Source of the DNA: Cephalopachus bancanus
Lineage: Eukaryota > Chordata > Mammalia > Primates > Tarsiidae
NCBI GenBank assembly: GCA_027257055.1
Contig: JAPVLO010000519.1
Coordinates: 868,001 to 932,000 of the forward strand
Length of the DNA stretch: 64,000 nucleotides
Direction: 5' to 3'
The position numbers were made by a program, and so were the translations under genes. This document shows positions 35,577 through 47,369 of this stretch, piece by piece; within the stretch, counting starts at the first letter, position 1, and each line of letters opens with the position of its first letter. Below the pieces are notes generated by a model that saw only the letters and a program-made list of their open reading frames with translations, searched no databases and had not been told where the DNA came from.

Positions 35577-35892
35577 ATTGGGCATAGTGGCTCACATCTG
35601 TAATCCCAACTCTTTGTGAGGCCAAGGCAAGAGAATCACTTGAGTCTAGGAGTTTGAGACCAGTCTGAGCAACAAAGTGAGACCTCATCACTACAAAAAA
35701 TTTTAAGAATTAGTCAGATATGGCGGCACACACCTGTAGTCCCAGCTACTCGGGAGACTGAGAAGGGTGGATCCCTTCAGTCCTGGAGTTCATGGCTGTG
35801 ATGAGTCCAGATCATGCCACTGCACTCCAGTCTGGGCGACAGAGTGAAACTCTGACTCAAAGTAAAAAAGAAAGACGAAAAAGAAAAAAAAA
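35577..35892 (+). mobile_element. Old dimeric Alu (AluJ-like)
   Basis: Both arms are present (GGGCATAGTGGCTCACATCT; right arm to CTGGGCGACAGAGTGAAACT). It lacks the young family's hairpins and linker and is more diverged. It therefore represents an earlier Alu wave. Confidence 0.85.
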
Positions 35893-36007
35893 CTTCAGTT
35901 TTTTAAGTTTAACACTTGATTTTATTGTCAAGACCCCAAGTAAAAGGGGAAAAGGACAGAGAAGTTTTATTTTGGGAGAAAAAAATATTTAGAAAAGGTC
36001 TTGACCA

Positions 36008-36394
36008 GCTCTGTTCAATAAAAATAAAATTCAAGTGACGTATGGAATTTTAAATAATCTGCTAGGCACATTTTTAAAAAGAAAACAGGTAAAATTAATT
36101 TTAATATTCTGTTTCACTTGCTGTATCCTAAATATTATAAATATTTAAATAAAATATGATAATATTAATGTAACACATAATATACTAATTATTCTTATGA
36201 ATATTATTGAAATCAACATGTAAGCAATATTCAATATTTGAGATATTTTCTTTTCTTGTTTCTTACTAATTCTCTGAAATTCAGTGTATATTTTGCATTT
36301 AAGAATATATCAATTTGGACTAGCCATATTTCAAGTGCTCAGTAGCCACATGTGGCAAATGGCTACCATATTGATTAAAGCAGATCTAAATTCT
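36008..36394. repeat. hAT-type MER element
   Basis: Runs from AGCTCTGTTCAATAAAAATA to AGTAGCCACATGTGGCAAAT and GGCTACCATATTGATTAAAG. The AGCCACATGTGGC motif is a palindrome typical of this MER/Charlie-group element. Confidence 0.6.
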
Positions 36395-36575
36395 TGCTAT
36401 TCCAAGTGCTATCTGTGGACAAGCAGCAATGGCATCACCTGGAAGCTTATTAAAACTGGAGAATGTCAAGACCCACCCCCGACTTACTAACTCAGAATCT
36501 TCATTTTAACAAGGTCTACAGGTGATTCATATGCACATCAATCATTGAGAAGTCCTGCACTGGAGAGCACTGGGC
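36395..36575 (-). repeat. MER5-type element
   Basis: GGCATCACCTGGAAGCTTAT, AAGACCCACCCCCGACTTAC and AACTCAGAATCTTCATTTTA follow the MER5A layout through to ATTGAGAAGTCCTGCAC. Confidence 0.7.
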
Positions 36576-37535
36576 ATATCCTAGGATATTAGTCATGGTT
36601 TATGCATTCTTGGTTTGATAGTGAGGATTATTAACAATTGATTGACAAGGGGATGCCCAGAGGGACGGAAAAAAACTGACAACAGGAAACGGGTGGTGAA
36701 TACCAACTGTGCTTAAGTTGCAGGATTTTTTCTTTTATTTTGAGAAATTGGCTTGTGAATACAAATGTTATGTCTACCCAAGAGCAGAGATAGAGACTTT
36801 ATTCATGAAATTTTCAGAGTACTGAAGTTGGTTAGCTCTATATCTGATCCATTCAACTCAGCATTTTCAAATAAACGATCTTTTATATTCCCTCATTTCT
36901 TTCATGCTTAATAAACAACACTTCCCAAAATGTTCTCTTCAGTTTACATCTTTTTGTAGTTAATTTCTCCTTTCTCCTGGCTCATTCAACTCACTCATCT
37001 TAATATTGCCTCTACTGTGTCCTTTAAAATCTATTTCATTTTTAATAAATACTAAACATCTTCATCGATTTAATCTATTCATGGAATACTTTCATCACCT
37101 CATAGTCTTAAATGAAACAAGCTCAAAATTCCCTTCACAATACCTTTCGAGTCTCTCTAAACCTCTCCTCTCAGCGTCTTCCCTTCTTTCTCAGATGTTT
37201 AGAACCAGAAAGAAGAAATACAGAAGTGAACAAAACAGACACAGTCCTTGCCTTTACAGAGCTTAAAGTCTTATGAGATAGTGGGGTACAAATATTCAAT
37301 AAGTATTTACAGATTTGATAAGTTATCTGAAGGAGAATTGGAAGTTGAATGATAGTGTATGACATTAACCTCTCACCTGTCTGGAGGGTCAGAGAAAGAC
37401 TTCAATGAAGAAATGATATTTAACTTTGAACCTGAAAAATGAGCTGAGTTTTGCTGAGTGTAGTGGAAAGGGAGGATGAGGGTAAGAGAATCATTCACTT
37501 TCTCATCATACTTGACTCGTTTCTTTTATAATACT
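36576..37535. repeat. Mostly unassigned; one ancient repeat
   Basis: 36576-37190 and 37440-37535 are unassigned. 37195-37440 (CAGTCCTTGCCTTTACAGAG, CTTCAATGAAGAAATGATAT) resembles an ancient L2/L3-class interspersed repeat; similar traces occur at 53940 and 59740. Confidence 0.35.
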
Positions 37536-37640
37536 TATATTTTTATTTGTACAAATTTAAGGGGCCCAAGTACAGTTGTTACATGGTTATATTGAATAGT
37601 GGTGAATTTGCAATGATATACCTATGACTTATTTGATTGA
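37536..37640 (-). repeat. L1PB-like 3' end, antisense
   Basis: CAAGTACAGTTGTTACATGG and TTGAATAGTGGTGAATTTGC mark a short reversed L1 terminus. Confidence 0.6.
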
Positions 37641-37654
37641 AGACATTGCCACTA

Positions 37655-37790
37655 CTAAACTGTGAGCTCCAAGAGGGCAGGGGCCTTTTTGTTTTGCTCA
37701 CTGTGGTAGCCTTGGCACTTAGAATAATGCCTGTCACATAAAAGGCACTCAATCATTTGTAGACTAAAGTGCTAGATCCTACTGAGAAGA
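37655..37790 (+). repeat. L2 3' end
   Basis: ACTGTGAGCTCCAAGAGGGC, then GAATAATGCCTGTCACATAA and GGCACTCAATCATTTG: the conserved LINE-2 3' terminus. Confidence 0.75.
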
Positions 37791-38391
37791 TGGAGCTATA
37801 TTTAAAATACTAAAATAAAGCCATTGTGACTGCAGTGAATGTGAGAAAGAGTGGTGAGGTAAAAAGCCCAGAGAGACTGGTGACGTTCAGATAATGGAAA
37901 GCCGTAGGAGCAGTGTTAAAAAGTGTGAGGCTTTCTACCATAGTATAACATATCATACATTTTCGATCTTGTCATCTACTGGGAGCACTTCATTTTGCAA
38001 ACCTCACGTAATAAAATCTCTATGTCTGATATCAAACTTTAGTTATTTTCCTTCTTCTATTATTTTATTCTCCCTGTGCATGTTCTTTGCCTTCATTTTT
38101 GCCTTATGCCTCTCTCTAATAATTCTAGTCTTCCAACTTTGCATCTTACTGTAGCTTCAACCTGAATTCCATTATTAGGCAGTCCAATGAGCAATTTATT
38201 CCTTTCCTAGAGTCTCCCATCATTTTGACCTTACGTATTTTTTTAGCCTTTCCTGGCTAACCCGTTTCCTTTCATAAACCATATCATGGGCTATAGAGAT
38301 TTACATCAAGAAAATTATCAAACCATCTTCATGGGGTTTACTGCAAATTCATCTTCAACAGTATTAGTGGGCAGTTATTTTATTTAAAAAC
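37791..38391. other. No gene recognised
   Basis: An 86-residue hydrophobic frame at 37894-38154 has no start context or motif that I trust; the sequence is T/C-rich. Unassigned. Confidence 0.3.
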
Positions 38392-38401
38392 TCATGTATT
38401 C

Positions 38402-38695
38402 CTTTTTTTTTTTTTTTTTTTTGAGTTGGAGTCTCACTTTGTCGCCCAGACTGGAGTGCAGTGGCCGCTCCCGGCCACCGCAGCCTCGCCTGCTGGGGCT
38501 CGAAGATCCTTCCGCCTCAGCCTTCCAAGTAGCTGGAATTACAGGCATGCGCTACCACGCCCGGCTGATTTTTTGATTTATTGTAGAGATGAGTTCTCGC
38601 TGCCCAGGCGGGTCTCGAACCCGCGGGCTCAGGCGATCCACTCACCTCAGCCTCCCAAAGGCGCGGGATTACAGGCTGAGCCACCGAGCCCGGCT
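38402..38695 (-). mobile_element. Young dimeric Alu, antisense
   Basis: Full dimeric Alu with a T tail at 38403-38422. Duplication TCATGTATTC lies at 38392-38401 and 38696-38705. Both family hairpins are intact apart from a small change near CTGGGGCTCGAAG. The 120-residue frame across it is only Alu. Confidence 0.94.
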
Positions 38696-38705
38696 TCATG
38701 TATTC

Positions 38706-39160
38706 TTATAGACTCCCTATCCCAATTGCCTTCCATGCTTTTTAGATTGTTTCCTCCTATTCAAATTACACATTGTGTGTTCCCTTAAGATACATTCTTT
38801 CTATTTCAAAATCTCTCTCTCCCCTCTTTTATGCTTACTCTCTACCCTTCTTGTTCCAGAAATGAGAAATGTTTCCCTTCAATTTCTAAGGCAAATACTT
38901 CCTGTCTTTTCCTTCCTTCTTCTTCTAAGATCATTCTTTACCAATTATAACTCTTTCCACACTTGGGAGCCCTTCTTTCCTGGCTTTTCTCCTTCTGCTT
39001 ACACTTTTTTTGTCTAACAAAATCAAGTTTGTTTTATTTCATTATTTATAAAAATGTATATATTATTTTTGGTGGTTGTGCACTGACCAATAAATCCTAA
39101 CAATATCAATTTAAAATAAATATTTGGAGTGGGTCTTAGGGTCACAGGAAATAAACTGCT
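38706..39160. other. No gene recognised
   Basis: T/C-rich single-copy-looking sequence. Nothing supportable. Confidence 0.3.
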
Positions 39161-39164
39161 TAAA

Positions 39165-39345
39165 TTTCTTTTTAAAATTTGTTTTATTTTAAAGATGTGA
39201 GATACAATTCAGGATTAGGTATACATTTTGTCATCGTACAGGTTAAGTTTGGGCCTCCCTTTGGTCCCCATTTACCTGGTTTGAGATCAGGTACCCTTAT
39301 TGTACCCTTATTGATGTTGTGTTCTCCCCCAACACACACTGCTTG
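39165..39345 (-). mobile_element. L1 3' end, antisense, long-UTR variant
   Basis: TTTTAAAGATGTGAGATACA, CAGGATTAGGTATACA and GTTTGGGCCTCCCTTTGGTC. It belongs to the variant that carries an extra ~50-bp block beginning near GTTTGGGCC, shared with 41563 and 45458. Confidence 0.75.
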
Positions 39346-39349
39346 CTCT

Positions 39350-39590
39350 TGACATAGCATAGTGTCTACAGGCACAGACTCTGGAGACAATACCAAGTTG
39401 TGAACCCCTATCACACCACTTGAGTCCTGTATAATTGTGAATAAGTCACCAAACCTTTATAAGCCTTATTTTTTAAATCTGTAAACAAACAGAATAGTTT
39501 GAAGGATTAAGTTAGTTAATCTACATGAGGTGCTTAGCAGAGTGCTTGGCATTTGGTAAGAACTAAATTGTTAAGTATTATGCTAAAAAT
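39350..39590 (+). repeat. MIR SINE
   Basis: Nearly complete MIR: GTGTCTACAGGCACAGACTC at the 5' side, GTGAATAAGTCACCAAACC in the middle, and GAGTGCTTGGCATTTGGTA near the 3' end. Confidence 0.75.
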
Positions 39591-40842
39591 GATATGTTGA
39601 ACAAGATAATTAAGCTCAGTTTTTCCTGATTCTAAAACAACTCTCATCTCTGATAACTCTGATAACTTACCTTTAGTCACAATTCTGGTTGGAAGAAGGC
39701 TATCTATACTTTTCCAACTGCTTTTTACTTAACTACAGATTTCTGTTCTTAGTGATTGACTAACACTGCTCTCTTGATGAGGCCTAATCTTTCTGTTCCT
39801 AGTCCAGTGCTCAGTCACCTATACCATAACTCCTTGTATCAAATATGTTGGCTGATTCTACTGGCAGGATTTTTCAATTATACGTGATCTATCTTGGATC
39901 TAATAGATGGGTCTTACAGTTGTCATTAGGTAGGATATCAGAAAAGACAAGAAAGATCTTCAACAGAAAAAGTGACATTTAATTTCTCAGGTGTCATTTC
40001 TTGAAGTGCTATAATCCAATGCTTCTGACCCGATTTCAAATCATTTTCATTCACTGCCTCCTCTTATCAATCTTATCACCCTTCATCTACATTATGCTTT
40101 CCCAAGAAAATAAATTTTAAAAATAAGTATTTCAAAATATTTTCCACAAAGTCAAGAATTCTTGAATTAATACTTATTATACTATGACTTGTTTGTGGAG
40201 AGGGTCTATATTTGAAATCGCTGATCTGCATCACACTTGCATCATATAGTCGCTTTTTTGAAAATTGAGCTGTAGCTCCATATACAACTTCCATGAAAAG
40301 GTACTGAAATCATTTTGCCATTTCTGAAAAGGAAAAGGCCCTGCTCGAGGCAGCAGGGAAATCTAATCTTAAAGTCTAATAAGGAAATCTGGGCAGATGA
40401 AAACCAAGAAGAAGGCAATGTTGATCTAGTTGAGTGCACTGCAGAATTAAAAACTTGATGGGAAATCATTGCACTTGGGGAAACAGGACCGGCAAAGGCT
40501 TAGTGCATGATGTGAGGATCAATATTGGAAGAATAAAATAATTGAATTAGCAATCTTGGGATGAATAGGCTGAAAGGAACAATGGACAACATAGCTCTGA
40601 CTGACTTACAAAAGATAACAGGAATTAGGAAAGAAAATGGGCCTATATCTTTTGGAGTCAGGCCTACTAACACTATGGCTGGGCACAAAATACACCTTGC
40701 TCTAGAAGTGAAATTTCCACTTCTAGTGCCCCACTAACCTGAGGCTGATTATCTCAGATGTAGAAGACAATTTAGGAGTGGTCAGCAATCTCAACTCAGG
40801 CTCGTGTAATGAAACGAGCAGAGTATTTGTTTCAATTTCTAT
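39591..40842. other. No gene recognised (1.25 kb)
   Basis: One of the longest stretches without an identifiable repeat. The short frames on both strands show no motif. It is a reasonable candidate for unique intronic or intergenic sequence. Confidence 0.35.
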
Positions 40843-41030
40843 CTTAGCCACTACTGGCTGTGTGATTTAGGCAGGGTATTTAAGCTCAATCCCCCATCTG
40901 TAAAATGGGGGCAAAAATAACTTGTTTACTTTAGGGATATTATATTGCTAAAATGAGATAATGCAAGTAAATTGCCTAGCACAGTGTATGATGCATAATG
41001 GGATGGCAATAAATGCTTACTTTAATTTTC
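40843..41030 (+). repeat. MIR SINE
   Basis: CTGGCTGTGTGATTTAGGCA, CCATCTGTAAAATGGGGGCA, AATGAGATAATGCAAG and GCAATAAATGCTTAC in MIR order. Confidence 0.85.
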
Positions 41031-41562
41031 ATGGCTTCTCAATATTCTTACTTAGTGTCACTGCCCTTGGTTAGTAGATAAATCAAAATAATAGAAATTG
41101 ACAGCATTTGTTTTGTTTCCTTGTTACAAAAATTAAGTGACTTGGTGAAAAATTTTAAAGCTTTGGCTAAACAAATTTAATAATTATCAATGATTCCATT
41201 ATTCATACAGGCATACCTTGGTGATATTGCAGGTTTGATTCCAGACCCATGCAATAAAGCGAATGTTGTGATAAAGTGAGTAATATGAGTTTTTTGGTTT
41301 CCAAGTACATATTAAAGTTATATTTATACTGTAGTCATTTAATAATGAAATAGCATTATCTAAAAATGTATAAAAGTTAATTAAAATATTTTATGACTAA
41401 AATGCTAATGATGATATAAATCTCCAGTGAGTTATAATCTTTTTGCTGATGGAGAGTCTTGCTTTGATGTTGCTGGCTGCTCTCTGATCAGGGTAGTGGT
41501 TGCTGAAGGTTGAGGTGGCTGTGGCAATTCGATGGAAGCCTGTCACATTTGATGGACTCTTT

Positions 41563-41893
41563 TGTTATTATTATTATTATTTTATTTTAAAGATGTGGGG
41601 TTCAATTTGGGATTAGGTAAATAAGTGGTCAACATACAGGTGAAGTTTGGGCCTCCCATTGGTCTTCACTTCAACTGATTTAGGATCCAGTACGCTTATT
41701 GATGTTATGTGCTCCCTCTCCCTCCCCTGGCAGTGACCTGCTTCTGCCAATCCCTTTCTTGTAATATCATGATAAATGTTCAGGGTCCATTTATGAGTGA
41801 GAACATGTGGTATTCAGCTCTTTATTTCTGTCATAGATCACTGAGTATGATAGACACTTTAAAATATGTATATATATATATACATATATATAT
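41563..41893 (-). mobile_element. L1 3' end in Tigger1, antisense, long-UTR variant
   Basis: Begins with an (ATT)n-like tail at 41566-41585, then TTTTAAAGATGTGGGGTTCA and GTGAAGTTTGGGCCTCCC, and the ORF2 3' end region (GAGTGAGAACATGTGG). It ends in a TA-rich run at 41866-41893. Tigger1 sequence continues on both sides. Confidence 0.82.
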
Positions 41894-41895
41894 AT

Positions 41896-43466
41896 TTCTC
41901 TGAGCCATGCAAAGCTGTTTGGTGACATTTTATCCACAGTAGAATTTCTTTCAAAACTAAAGTCAATCTTCTCCAATTCTGTCAACTGCTTATCAACTAA
42001 GTATATGTAATATTCTAAACTCTTTAATGCCATTTCAACAATATTCACAGCATCTTCACCTGATGTAAATTCCATCTTAACAATTCACTATTTTATCATC
42101 CATAAGAAGCAACCTTTCATTCATTCAAGTTTTATCATGAGATTTCAGGAAATCAGTCACATCCTCAAGCTACACCTCTAATTCTTGTTCTCTTGCTATT
42201 TCCACCACATCTGCAGTGACTTCCTTCACTAAAGTCTTGAATCCCTCAATGTCATCCCTAAGGTTTGGAATCAACTTCTTCCAAGCTCCTATTAATGTTC
42301 ATATCTTGACCTTCTTTTATGATTCATGAATGTTATTAATGGCAACTAGAACAGAGAATCTTCCCAGAAAGTTTCCAATTTGCTTTGCCCAGATCCATCA
42401 GAGGATTTGACAGCAATAGTCTTATCAAGTATATTTCTTAGGAAATAAGACTTGAGAGTCAAAATTACTCCTTGATCCATAGACTTCAGAAATGATGTTG
42501 TGTTAGCAGGCATAAAAATAGCATGTATCTCTGTACATTTCCATCAGAGCTCTTGAGCCACTAAGTGCATTGTCAATGAGCGATAATATTTTTAAAAGAA
42601 TCTTTGTTTTTCTGAGCAGTAGGTCTTAACAGTGGGCTTCAAATATTCACTAAACAGCTGTGCTGTCATTCTGGCTTTTTTAATTCCATTGACAGAGCAT
42701 AGGCAGAATAGATTTAGCATTAATTTCAAAGGCCCTAAGATTTTCAGAAATGGTAAGTAAGCATTAGCTTCAACTTAAAGTCACCATCTGCATTAGCTTC
42801 TGACAAGAGAATTAGCCTATTCTTTGAAGATTTGAAGCCAGGCATTGACTTCTTTAGCTATAAAAGACCTAGATGGCATCTTCCTCCAACATAAGGCTCT
42901 TCTGACTCAATTGAAAATCTGTTGTTTAGTGTAGTTATCTTCGTAAAATGATCTTAGCTAGATCTTCTGGACAACTTGTTGCAGCTTCCATGTCAGCACC
43001 TGCTGCTTCATCTTGCAGAGTTTTATGTTGCAGAGAAGGCTTCTTTTTTTAACCCTTAGGAACTAAACTTCCAAAGTTTTCTTCTGCATCTTCCTCACCT
43101 CTCTCAAATTTCATTGAGTTGAAGATAGTTAGGTCCTTGCTCTGGAGTAGTCTTTGATTTAAGGGAATATTATAACTGGTCTGATCTTTTATCAAGACCA
43201 CTTAAACTTTCTCCATATCTGCAGCAAGGCTCTTCCACTTTCCACTTTCTTATCATTCATGTTTTCACTGGAGTAGCACTCTTAATTTCCATGAAGAACT
43301 TTTCCTTTGCATTTAAAACTTGCCTAACTATTTGGTGCACGAGATCTAGCTTTCAGCCCAGCTTGGCTTTCAATGTGCCTTCCTCACTAAGCTGAATAAT
43401 TTCTAGTTTTTGATTAAAAATAAGAGATGTGCAGCTTTTCTTTTCACTTGAACATGTAGAGGTCAT
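41896..43466 (-). pseudogene. Tigger1 pogo-type transposase, decayed
   Basis: A start codon lies at 43466 on the minus strand. The family encodes a CENP-B-like helix-turn-helix DNA-binding domain followed by a DDE nuclease. Nucleotide similarity covers both. The only sizeable surviving frame is the C-terminal 94 residues (42075-41791), which open with MEFTSGEDAVNIVEM. These lose their true end to the L1/TA-repeat insertion. Frameshifts and stops elsewhere prevent expression. Confidence 0.85.
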
Positions 43467-43890
43467 TTTAGGGTTATTATCTGGACTAATCTCAACACTG
43501 TTGTCTCAATATTGAGGATGGAGAGCGATTGTGACATGTCCATTTAGTGGAGCAGTCAGAAAACAAAACATTTATCAATTAAGGTCACTGTCTTATATGG
43601 GCATGGTTTATGGCACCCCATAATAATTACAATAGTAATATCAAAGATCACTAATTACAGATCACCATAACAGATATAATAATAATAAAATTTTAAATAT
43701 TTTAAGAATTTTCAAAATATGATACAGAGACAAGAAATGAGCACATTCTGTTGGAAAAAATGATGTTAATATACTAGCTTGACACAAGGTTGCCACAAAT
43801 CTTAAATTTGTAAGAAATGTGATGGGCAATAAAGCAACGTGCAATAAAATGATATATGCCTGCACTTATATCATTAAAAAAAAAACAGGA

Positions 43891-44180
43891 GCCGGGCTCG
43901 GTGGCTCAGCCTGTAATCCCGCGCCTTTGGGAGGCTGAGGTGAGTGGATTGCCTGAGCCCGCGGGTTCGAGACCCGCCTGGGCAGCGAGACCTCGTCTAC
44001 AATAAATCAAAAAAAAAAATCAGCCGGGCATGGTAGTGCATGCCTGTAATTCCGGCTACTTGGAAGGCTGAGGCGGAAGGATTGCCGGAGCCCAGCAGGT
44101 CGAGGCTGTGGTGGCCGGAAGCGGCCACTGCACTCCAGTCTGGGCGACAGAGTGAGACTCCGACTCAAAAAAAAAAAAAA
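43891..44180 (+). mobile_element. Young dimeric Alu beside a Tigger1 end
   Basis: Full dimeric Alu in sense, starting GCCGGGCTCGGTGGCTCAGC only 28 bp after the Tigger1 right terminus. A poly-A/CAGG duplication (AAAAAACAGG) flanks it. B-box hairpin intact, and the right-arm stem has one wobble. Confidence 0.93.
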
Positions 44181-44334
44181 AACAGGTAATTTCACATTGT
44201 TATGCTTTAAACCAAGGTGTTTGAATAGTGTATGACTAGTCTCAGTTTGCTAGAAAAAAATCTCATTAGAGGTTCATTTTAAAAGTGTGATTAAAAATAA
44301 AACTACCAGCTACCTCAGTTAGCATGGAGATGAA

Positions 44335-44535
44335 AAGGTAAATACAATTCATAGTAGTAAATATTCCTTTATGGAACATCTACTATTTGCCTCAGCTAGG
44401 TGCTTTATCAAAATCTCTAAATGGTAGATATTACTATCCATATTTTACATAAAGGGATCTGAAATCCAGAGACGTTATCCAATCCAATAGCCAAGATGCC
44501 AACCCATATCTCTGTGGCCTCAAATCAAATATGTA
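44335..44535 (-). repeat. MIR-like SINE, antisense
   Basis: GGAACATCTACTATTTGCCT, GCTAGGTGCTTTATC, ATTACTATCCATATTTTACA and GATCTGAAATCCAGAG follow a reversed MIRb-type element. Confidence 0.6.
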
Positions 44536-44999
44536 TTTCACTGTACGGCTTGCTAGGCTAACCAAATTGCAGTTGGTTGGCTGTTAACCTCTCCCTAGTT
44601 ATTTAGCTTGGTCGAGGTCAACCTCATTAATTTTGTGTTTTAATTGGTTCCATACTTTTAAAGGAGGAGTGGCAGATCAACTTTTTTAGGCTGGCATAGG
44701 TGTTTCTTTTTAGCAAATCCAGACTATTCCAGGAAATACATTATTTGCTGAGGTTGAGGTGAGGTTTTCCATACATTATGATATAGGAATCTGTTTGTGT
44801 CAGGGATCTGTGACACAATAAATGTATGTATGTTGGTGAAATTAATGAGCCAAACCTTAAATCTGTGTTTGCCTAATAGTTTCCAACTCCTACTGACTCT
44901 CAGACTGAAAGAAATAACAACCACTGCAGTTAACTGGACCCCTATAGGTGTTCAGAATTTTGTTGGACACTTATATGTTATTTATTTCTAATAACAATC
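44536..44999. other. No gene recognised
   Basis: Unassigned; the frames on both strands at 44724-44991 overlap each other and have no domain. Confidence 0.3.
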
Positions 45000-45125
45000 C
45001 TGTGAAGTCTGTGGGTGGGAAACTGAGGTACAGATAGATTAATTCTCTTGCTACAAATCAGACAGCTAGTAAGTGGAAAAGCTAAGATCCAAATTAGATC
45101 TTACTCTGGAGTCCGGATCCTATCC
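45000..45125 (-). repeat. MIR-like SINE, antisense
   Basis: GGAAACTGAGGTACAGATAG, CAGACAGCTAGTAAGTGG and CTGGAGTCCGGATCC: reversed MIRb-type sequence. Confidence 0.7.
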
Positions 45126-45457
45126 CTTCTAGACTGTAGAAACCCACAGAAGTACTGACTTGGTCCAGACCACTTGGCCAGTCTCAGACCTATATTTTGT
45201 ATATTGCACATCAGGTTCCAAGCACAATATTATCACCACTATAAAGTGCACAGATTTCACAAATCTTTATAGAATAGCTCAAAATGAAAAAAACTGTGAG
45301 CTTTTTACTCTGAAATAAAGAGGAGTCATAGCCTCAGCAACATTTAACTAGAAACTTTAAGCAGGATTAATTGCTTTGACTTTATTGTATGTATCACTAA
45401 TATATTCTTCCTTTAGTCAAACAAGTCTGTCCATTCTTTTCTTATTTCTATTTTTTA
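45126..45457. other. No gene recognised
   Basis: Unassigned sequence of about 330 bp. Confidence 0.3.
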
Positions 45458-45595
45458 AATTTATTTTAAAGATATGGGGTACAATTCAGGATTAGGTAGA
45501 CAAGAGGCCATAATGCAGGTAAAGTTTGGGCCTCCCTTTGGACCCCACTTCTCCTGGTTTGAGATCAGGTTAACCTTGATTTCTTAGTTTGACTT
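45458..45595 (-). mobile_element. Short L1 3' end, antisense, long-UTR variant
   Basis: TTATTTTAAAGATATGGGGT, CAGGATTAGGTAGACA and GTTTGGGCCTCCCTTTGG. A ~135-bp insert of the older lineage-specific L1 variant. Confidence 0.75.
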
Positions 45596-45989
45596 TCTAG
45601 TTATCATCACCTACTCCTGAATTTCACTCCCCTTTTCTATCTGTGAAATTGCTTGTCACCATCTCACTTTGCTATGAAATCTACTCTAATCTCTTCCCAT
45701 CAGCATCCATGACTAACCCCATTCCACTGTTTACTCCATAGGATGGAGTACTCCCCAGAAATTACACACAAGGAGACCTTGATTATTCATAATGCTTGCT
45801 CACTCTATGTGTGGGTGCTCTCTGTTAATTGAAATTCAAATTAGCCACAAAATGTTTAAAAATTTTAAATGTTTTAATTTGTTGTGCTCATTTAAAATTT
45901 CATTTAAGTGTTTAGGATGAATTTTTCTTCTTAGTAAAAACAATACACTAAATAAAGTGGAAAATGTTTTTGATAACTGAGGATCTTTC
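45596..45989. other. No gene recognised
   Basis: Unassigned AT-rich sequence of about 390 bp. Confidence 0.3.
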
Positions 45990-46140
45990 ACTGACAGGAT
46001 TACCAGAACCTCAGTTTTCTCATTTGAAATATGAGTCATAAAAATACAGATATCACTAGCTGGTGTGAGGATTAAATGAGATAATATATGTGATCAGTAC
46101 TTTGCCAATTGTATAGTCATATGTAAAAATACTTTACTGT
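45990..46140 (+). repeat. MIR SINE fragment
   Basis: CAGTTTTCTCATTTGAAATA, GTGAGGATTAAATGAGATAA: the 3' half of a MIR. Confidence 0.7.
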
Positions 46141-47369
46141 TTTCATTTACTCTTATGCAAGACTGTTAAAAGAAATAAATGACTCTTTTGACTCTTGTGT
46201 ATATCTAACAGGTATTATTATTATTAAATTCTCCTGCATTGGTTATTTTTGTCATTGCCTTTTCCTTAAATGTAGAATATGAGAAAAGTTTGAATATTAA
46301 ATAATATGATTCGTTAATTAAGGTTTATTGCATATAGCTTTGTCCAGTTGCTGCTAATTGTGAATGTATTTTTTATTCATTTTTAAGTGTTTTGTCCTGT
46401 CTTCGAATCCCTATTGTATATAACAAATTTGAGAAGGAAGGGCTTTGTATCCGATTTTCTGGTATTTTCTTTTCCTCCTAGCTGGGGACTGTGTACACAG
46501 AGATCTAGTTCTTACACATACACTCTGACACACACACTCACACATACAAAGACAATGGGCGCAAAAGCGGTGTCCTGACACTGGTAAACCTGACCCCTAC
46601 AATCCAACTTAAAACACCTTCATGCACTTTATTTTTCTTTCATACCTGGACTCTAAGCTGCCTGGGAAGAGAAGTGAGCTGTTTAATGAATACTGGTCAA
46701 ATATTGTATTGGGTCTAAATTTTGTTGTGGCATGGTGGTTGTCCTCTTTACTGGAGCCCCGATTTCTCATCTTCCTGTGTGAAATATTGCAGAGGGAGAG
46801 TTTAAAACTGATGTTTTAAATGCAGGCCCATAGCCTTATGCTTCAAGAAAAATAGATAAAACCTGGCTCCATTTCATTTCTTTGGGGCCAAAGGTCTGCA
46901 AATCAATCATTTCTAAAAGACATATATTTTTCTTTTGCCTGTAGACTAATTGCAGCACATGAGCAATCTTGGAAAACTGACATCTGCCAAATGAGGAAGG
47001 AGCAGAATGGCACAGGATGTTGGGTTGTTTAAGGTTGAATTTGACCAGTAACTAACATCCATGAAGAGCTGTTGGTGAGTTCCTTCCATGGGGCCTGTGT
47101 GGCCACACAAAACCAACTAAGCAGCATCTCAGCCTTATTTTGAGGACTGCTCTAGAGCTTGAGCTAAGAAAAAAGACTACAGGCATTTGGGCTTGTGTAT
47201 ATACCTGCATCCCACAGGTAAAATACCTCAATGGTCTGCCAGGGTGCTAAGTAATGCTCAAGAGGAGCCAGACCTGGATCCCAAGGGACTGTCTCAGGCT
47301 TGATGCCAAAGTTAAGAAAGGCTACCAAATGCCCTGTGTCTGAGCTTTAATTGCTTCCTGCCCTGAGCA
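46141..47369. other. No gene recognised (1.2 kb)
   Basis: Contains a CA-rich microsatellite near 46515-46550. 46900-47330 is compositionally balanced and looks unique; it could include conserved non-coding sequence, which cannot be judged without alignment. Confidence 0.3.

Larger units (their letters stand above)
41208..43862 (-). mobile_element. Near full-length Tigger1 DNA transposon
   Basis: The left terminus CAGGCATACCTTGGTGATAT starts at 41208, after a TA at 41206-41207. The right end finishes ATATATGCCTG at 43862, followed by CA (one change from TA). The element's transposase reads on the minus strand. Apart from an L1 insertion at about 41563-41893, nearly the whole ~2.4-kb consensus is recognisable. 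Tigger1 is a pogo-group Tc1/mariner transposon that inserts at TA. Confidence 0.92.

Noticed and set aside
37894..38154. 86-residue membrane-like frame
   Set aside because: T-rich DNA gives hydrophobic translations; no supporting context.
38426..38788. 111-120-residue frames with the SLTLSPRLECSG pattern
   Set aside because: This peptide appears at every antisense Alu (29004, 29413, 32830, 38394, 44007, 57452) and is translated Alu.
41896..43466. Possible domesticated transposase gene
   Set aside because: Frameshifts and stops across the frame and a disrupted C-terminus; no conserved full-length frame.
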